A stretch of DNA of 64,000 nt from the NCBI GenBank assembly GCA_034006985.1, contig JAVERT010000002.1, positions 124,001-188,000 of the forward strand. The letters are read 5' to 3'. The position numbers and the translations under genes were made by a program. The notes beneath the pieces were generated by a model. The model had not been told where the DNA came from and did no database searches. It saw only the letters and a program-made list of their open reading frames with translations. Below are positions 61,524-64,000 of the stretch, piece by piece; the stretch's first letter is position 1; every line of letters begins with the position of its first letter. Source of the DNA: Gudongella sp034006985. GTDB lineage: Bacteria; Bacillota; Clostridia; Tissierellales; Tissierellaceae.

Positions 61524-62939
61524 TTGACAAAGAGAATAGCTATAATCGGTGCTGGACCGGGAGGCTATGTTGCGGCTATTAAAGCTGCACAATTGGAAGC
61601 AGAAGTAATTTTAATTGAGAATAGAGAAATAGGAGGCACCTGTCTTAATAGAGGGTGCATTCCTACTAAAACTTATTTTAGAAATGCTGAAATAATGTCT
61701 TCTTTAAAGAATTCTGAGAAATTCGGAATTAAAGTAGAAGGATATAGTTTAGATGGGAAAGCATTATTAGAAAGAAAAAATAATGTCGTTAATGACCTTG
61801 TAACTGGAATAGAAAAGCTAATTGCTTCTTATCCAAATATAGAATTAATAAATGGTAAAGCGTCATTTAAAGACAATAGAACCCTTTTAGTTCAATTAAA
61901 TGATGGTGGAACTAAGGAAATAAGTGCAGATAATATAATAATTGCAACGGGCTCAAATTCACAAATGACTGAGACAAAGGGCGTAGATTTAAAAGGTGTA
62001 ATTACTTCAGATGATATTTTAGAATTAGACCATATACCTGAAACTCTGATTGTAGTTGGTGGAGGGGTAATAGGACTTGAATTTGCAAGTATATATCAGG
62101 AACTAGGATCAAATGTTATTCTGCTTGCTTCTAGAATATTAAAAGATGCAGACAAAGAGATTTCTAAAAGAATGACGCCAATTTTAAAGAAACAAGGTAT
62201 AGAAACTTATGTTAATATAAGAGCTAAAGAAATTTCTGAGTTTAATGGGAAATTAAAGGTCGTTGCTAAATATAAGGACAAAGATGAAGAAATTGAAGTT
62301 GTCGGAGATTATGTCTTAATAGCTTCAGGAAGAGCTCCTTTTATTGATGGGTTAAATCTTGAAGTCGCAGGTGTAGAATGTGCTGCTAAGGGAATTAAGG
62401 TTGATGATAATTATGAAACTAGTGTCCCTGGAATATATGCAATAGGAGATGTTAATTCTAAGGGGATTCAGCTCGCACATGTAGCATCCGCTCAGGCTGA
62501 GTATGTTGTAGAAACTATAATGGGTCACAAGGCAGATGTAGTCTTAGAATATTGGCCAGCTTGTTGCTTTACTATGACAGAGGTTGCTCAAGTAGGTTAT
62601 ACGGAAGAGCAACTGAAGGAAAAAGAAGTAGACTATCGAACGAGTAAGTTTATGTTTTCTGCGAATGGGAAAGCACTTTCTCTTGGAGAAACAGATGGAA
62701 TCGTAAAGATAATTGCTTCAAATAAAGACAATAAAATATTAGGTGTTCATATTTTAGGACCTCATGCGAATGATTTAATTCATGAAGGAGCTTTAGCAAT
62801 TTCAAACAATTTGGATGTAGCCGCTATAAAAAGAACCATTCATGCTCATCCTACATTATCTGAAGCATTTTTTGAAGCAACACTTGGATTAGACGATGCA
62901 GCAATTCATATAGCACCTAAAAAGAAAAGAAGAAAATAA
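61524..62939 (+). CDS. lpdA: dihydrolipoyl dehydrogenase (L protein)
   Basis: The 471-residue flavoprotein has IAIIGAGPGGYVAAI (FAD site) and the redox disulfide GGTCLNRGCIPTK (Cys40, Cys45). VVGGGVIGLEFAS (NAD site), GVYAIGDV-like PGIYAIGDVNSK and the catalytic HAHPTLSEAF follow. The start is TTG 61524, after AGGGGTGA; the frame is open back to 61467 inside gcvPB. It reoxidises the H protein lipoate. Confidence 0.95.
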   Translation: MTKRIAIIGAGPGGYVAAIKAAQLEAEVILIENREIGGTCLNRGCIPTKTYFRNAEIMSSLKNSEKFGIKVEGYSLDGKALLERKNNVVNDLVTGIEKLIASYPNIELINGKASFKDNRTLLVQLNDGGTKEISADNIIIATGSNSQMTETKGVDLKGVITSDDILELDHIPETLIVVGGGVIGLEFASIYQELGSNVILLASRILKDADKEISKRMTPILKKQGIETYVNIRAKEISEFNGKLKVVAKYKDKDEEIEVVGDYVLIASGRAPFIDGLNLEVAGVECAAKGIKVDDNYETSVPGIYAIGDVNSKGIQLAHVASAQAEYVVETIMGHKADVVLEYWPACCFTMTEVAQVGYTEEQLKEKEVDYRTSKFMFSANGKALSLGETDGIVKIIASNKDNKILGVHILGPHANDLIHEGALAISNNLDVAAIKRTIHAHPTLSEAFFEATLGLDDAAIHIAPKKKRRK

Positions 62940-62943
62940 TACT

Positions 62944-62971
62944 AGACGACGAGTTAACTCGTCGTCTTTTA
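62944..62971 (+). terminator. terminator of the gcv operon
   Basis: AGACGACGAGTT and AACTCGTCGTCT form a 24-base perfect palindrome followed by TTTT. Confidence 0.88.
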
Positions 62972-62989
62972 AATATGAGGGGCGAAGTA

Positions 62990-63610
62990 ATGGCTAAATA
63001 TAGAAAAACACTGCTTTATATAAGCTTTGTAATTTTTATTGTTTTAGGGATTCTTGTTTTTAAGAGTGATAGGGGTATTATATTTGATGTATGGATTTTA
63101 AATTGGATAAAAGAGAGTTTAAGTATAAGAGTAGTTTCATTTATGGGATTAGTTTCATTTTTGGGATCGGAAACATTCCTATTCCCAATTATGGCAATGG
63201 TCATTTCCTATTTCTTAATAAAAAAATCATATTATATATCTGTTTTACTTCTAGCATCTTCATTAGGTAGCTTTATAGTTAATTATTTATTAAAAGCAAT
63301 ATTCCAAAGAACAAGACCACTAGAGTACTTTTTAGTAGAACAAGCTGGTCTTAGCTATCCTAGTGGGCATACTATGGTTTCAACAACTATGTTTCTAACA
63401 TTTGCATATATATATTCAAGAGGGAAATCTGAGACCAAGAAAAAATATGCATACACTTTAGCTCTTATTTATATTCTTTTGATGGGAATAAGCCGAGTAT
63501 CTTTAGGAGTACATTGGCCAACTGATATAATCGGAGGATTATTGGGTGGTTATATTTTTTATGAGTTGCTTATATTAAAAATTCCAAAAAAAATTCTTAA
63601 AAAGCGTTGA
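62990..63610 (+). CDS. PAP2-family membrane phosphatase
   Basis: The 206-residue membrane protein has about five hydrophobic segments and the three PAP2 motifs: KAIFQRTRP, SYPSGHTM and SRVSLGVHWPTDIIGG. It likely removes phosphate from a lipid such as undecaprenyl-pyrophosphate or phosphatidate; which one cannot be told. ATG 62990 follows GAGGGG by 7 bases; the ATG at 62975 precedes the site. Confidence 0.93.
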   Translation: MAKYRKTLLYISFVIFIVLGILVFKSDRGIIFDVWILNWIKESLSIRVVSFMGLVSFLGSETFLFPIMAMVISYFLIKKSYYISVLLLASSLGSFIVNYLLKAIFQRTRPLEYFLVEQAGLSYPSGHTMVSTTMFLTFAYIYSRGKSETKKKYAYTLALIYILLMGISRVSLGVHWPTDIIGGLLGGYIFYELLILKIPKKILKKR

Positions 63611-63615
63611 TTTTG

Positions 63616-64000
63616 CTAATTAAGAGTTTTTTCAAGTTTTTTTAAATCTAGAATTTTAAATCTATTTTTATAGAAGTCAATAAGTCCATCCTGTTTCATT
63701 TTTATTAATTCACGCGATAATGATGGTCTTGGAATATTTAGTAATTCAGCCATTTTTTTTCTACTATACGGCAAAAGAAGTGAAGATGTTTTTTGTCTTG
63801 CGTATTCAAGTAACAATATATTTACGATTTTTTTTCTGGTAGTATCAAGGGATAGATTTGTAATTCTGTCATTTAACATATGAATTCTTTTAGAAAGAAC
63901 TCCAGCAAAATTTTCTATTACAATAGGATTTTTGCTGAGTAGTTGTGAAAGCTCTTTTCTAGGGATGAATAAAATTGTACTTTTAGTGGTGGAGATAACA
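63616..64000 (-). CDS. Crp/Fnr-family transcriptional regulator, C-terminal part (truncated by window)
   Basis: The reverse-strand frame runs without a stop from the right window edge to the stop at 63616, giving 127 visible residues. It contains the end of the cyclic-nucleotide-type sensor and the long dimer helix (FAGVLSKRIHMLNDRI). A Crp winged helix-turn-helix (SRKKMAELLNIPRPSLSREL) and KQDGLIDFYKNRFKILD follow. The internal ATG at 63879 is not a true start. The ligand is unknown. It converges on the PAP2 gene with 5 bases between stops. Confidence 0.9.
   Translation of the reverse strand, partial: VISTTKSTILFIPRKELSQLLSKNPIVIENFAGVLSKRIHMLNDRITNLSLDTTRKKIVNILLLEYARQKTSSLLLPYSRKKMAELLNIPRPSLSRELIKMKQDGLIDFYKNRFKILDLKKLEKTLN

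Noticed and set aside
1..64000. Mobile elements, prophage or CRISPR
   Set aside because: No transposase, integrase, cas gene or spaced direct repeat array was seen. The only long repeat is the tuf pair.

Overview
The window is about 64 kb of AT-rich, densely packed chromosome from a low-GC anaerobic Firmicute. The best guess is the class Clostridia, near the Tissierellales. Supporting signs are the AT-biased codons, strong AGGAGG-type ribosome binding sites with frequent TTG and GTG starts, the ctsR-mcsA-mcsB-clpC operon, CarD, SigH, zinc-binding (C+) ribosomal proteins, ThyX instead of a visible ThyA, and a split-P glycine cleavage operon. I see no insertion sequence, prophage, CRISPR array or rRNA operon. 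The window is almost entirely core genome.

Layout. (1) 1-1.9 kb: the 3' end of mtnA, a class II aldolase (possibly a thioribose/deoxyribose salvage pair), then a c-di-GMP-I riboswitch ahead of a secreted transglutaminase-like protein. (2) 1.97-7.9 kb: a CtsR operator and ctsR-mcsA-mcsB-clpC-radA, the protein quality-control operon. (3) 7.9-19.8 kb: a small reverse-strand MazG-like gene, then carD, a PIN/TRAM protein, ispD-ispF, a proline T-box with proS, gltX, a structured leader with cysS, mrnC, thyX, rlmB, a YacP-type nuclease and sigH. (4) 19.8-24.8 kb: tRNA-Thr, tuf copy 1, rpmG-secE-nusG and rplK-rplA-rplJ-rplL with several regulatory RNAs. (5) 24.8-37.1 kb: rpoB-rpoC, then the str operon (L7Ae-like protein, rpsL, rpsG, fusA, tuf copy 2). 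(6) 37.1-52.0 kb: the full S10-spc-alpha superoperon with secY, adk, infA and rpoA. (7) 52.2-55.8 kb: ECF transporter genes ecfA1-A2-T and rplM-rpsI. (8) 55.9-64 kb: a reverse-strand ferredoxin-type aldo/keto reductase, gcvT-gcvH-gcvPA-gcvPB-lpd, a PAP2 phosphatase and a truncated Crp/Fnr regulator.

The genes serve translation, transcription, protein export, isoprenoid precursors, aminoacyl-tRNA supply and glycine catabolism. The least ordinary content is in the non-coding leaders. These are the c-di-GMP riboswitch, a two-state leader before cysS, twin matching hairpins before rplK and rplA, an L10 attenuator, an attenuator-like hairpin opening the str operon, a multi-hairpin S10 leader and a two-state L13 leader. 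Other points of note are two essentially identical tuf genes 16 kb apart, a RadA with an unusual P-loop, an acidic tail on RpoB, and the absence of disA, map and truA from places where Firmicutes often keep them. No clearly new multi-gene system was found.
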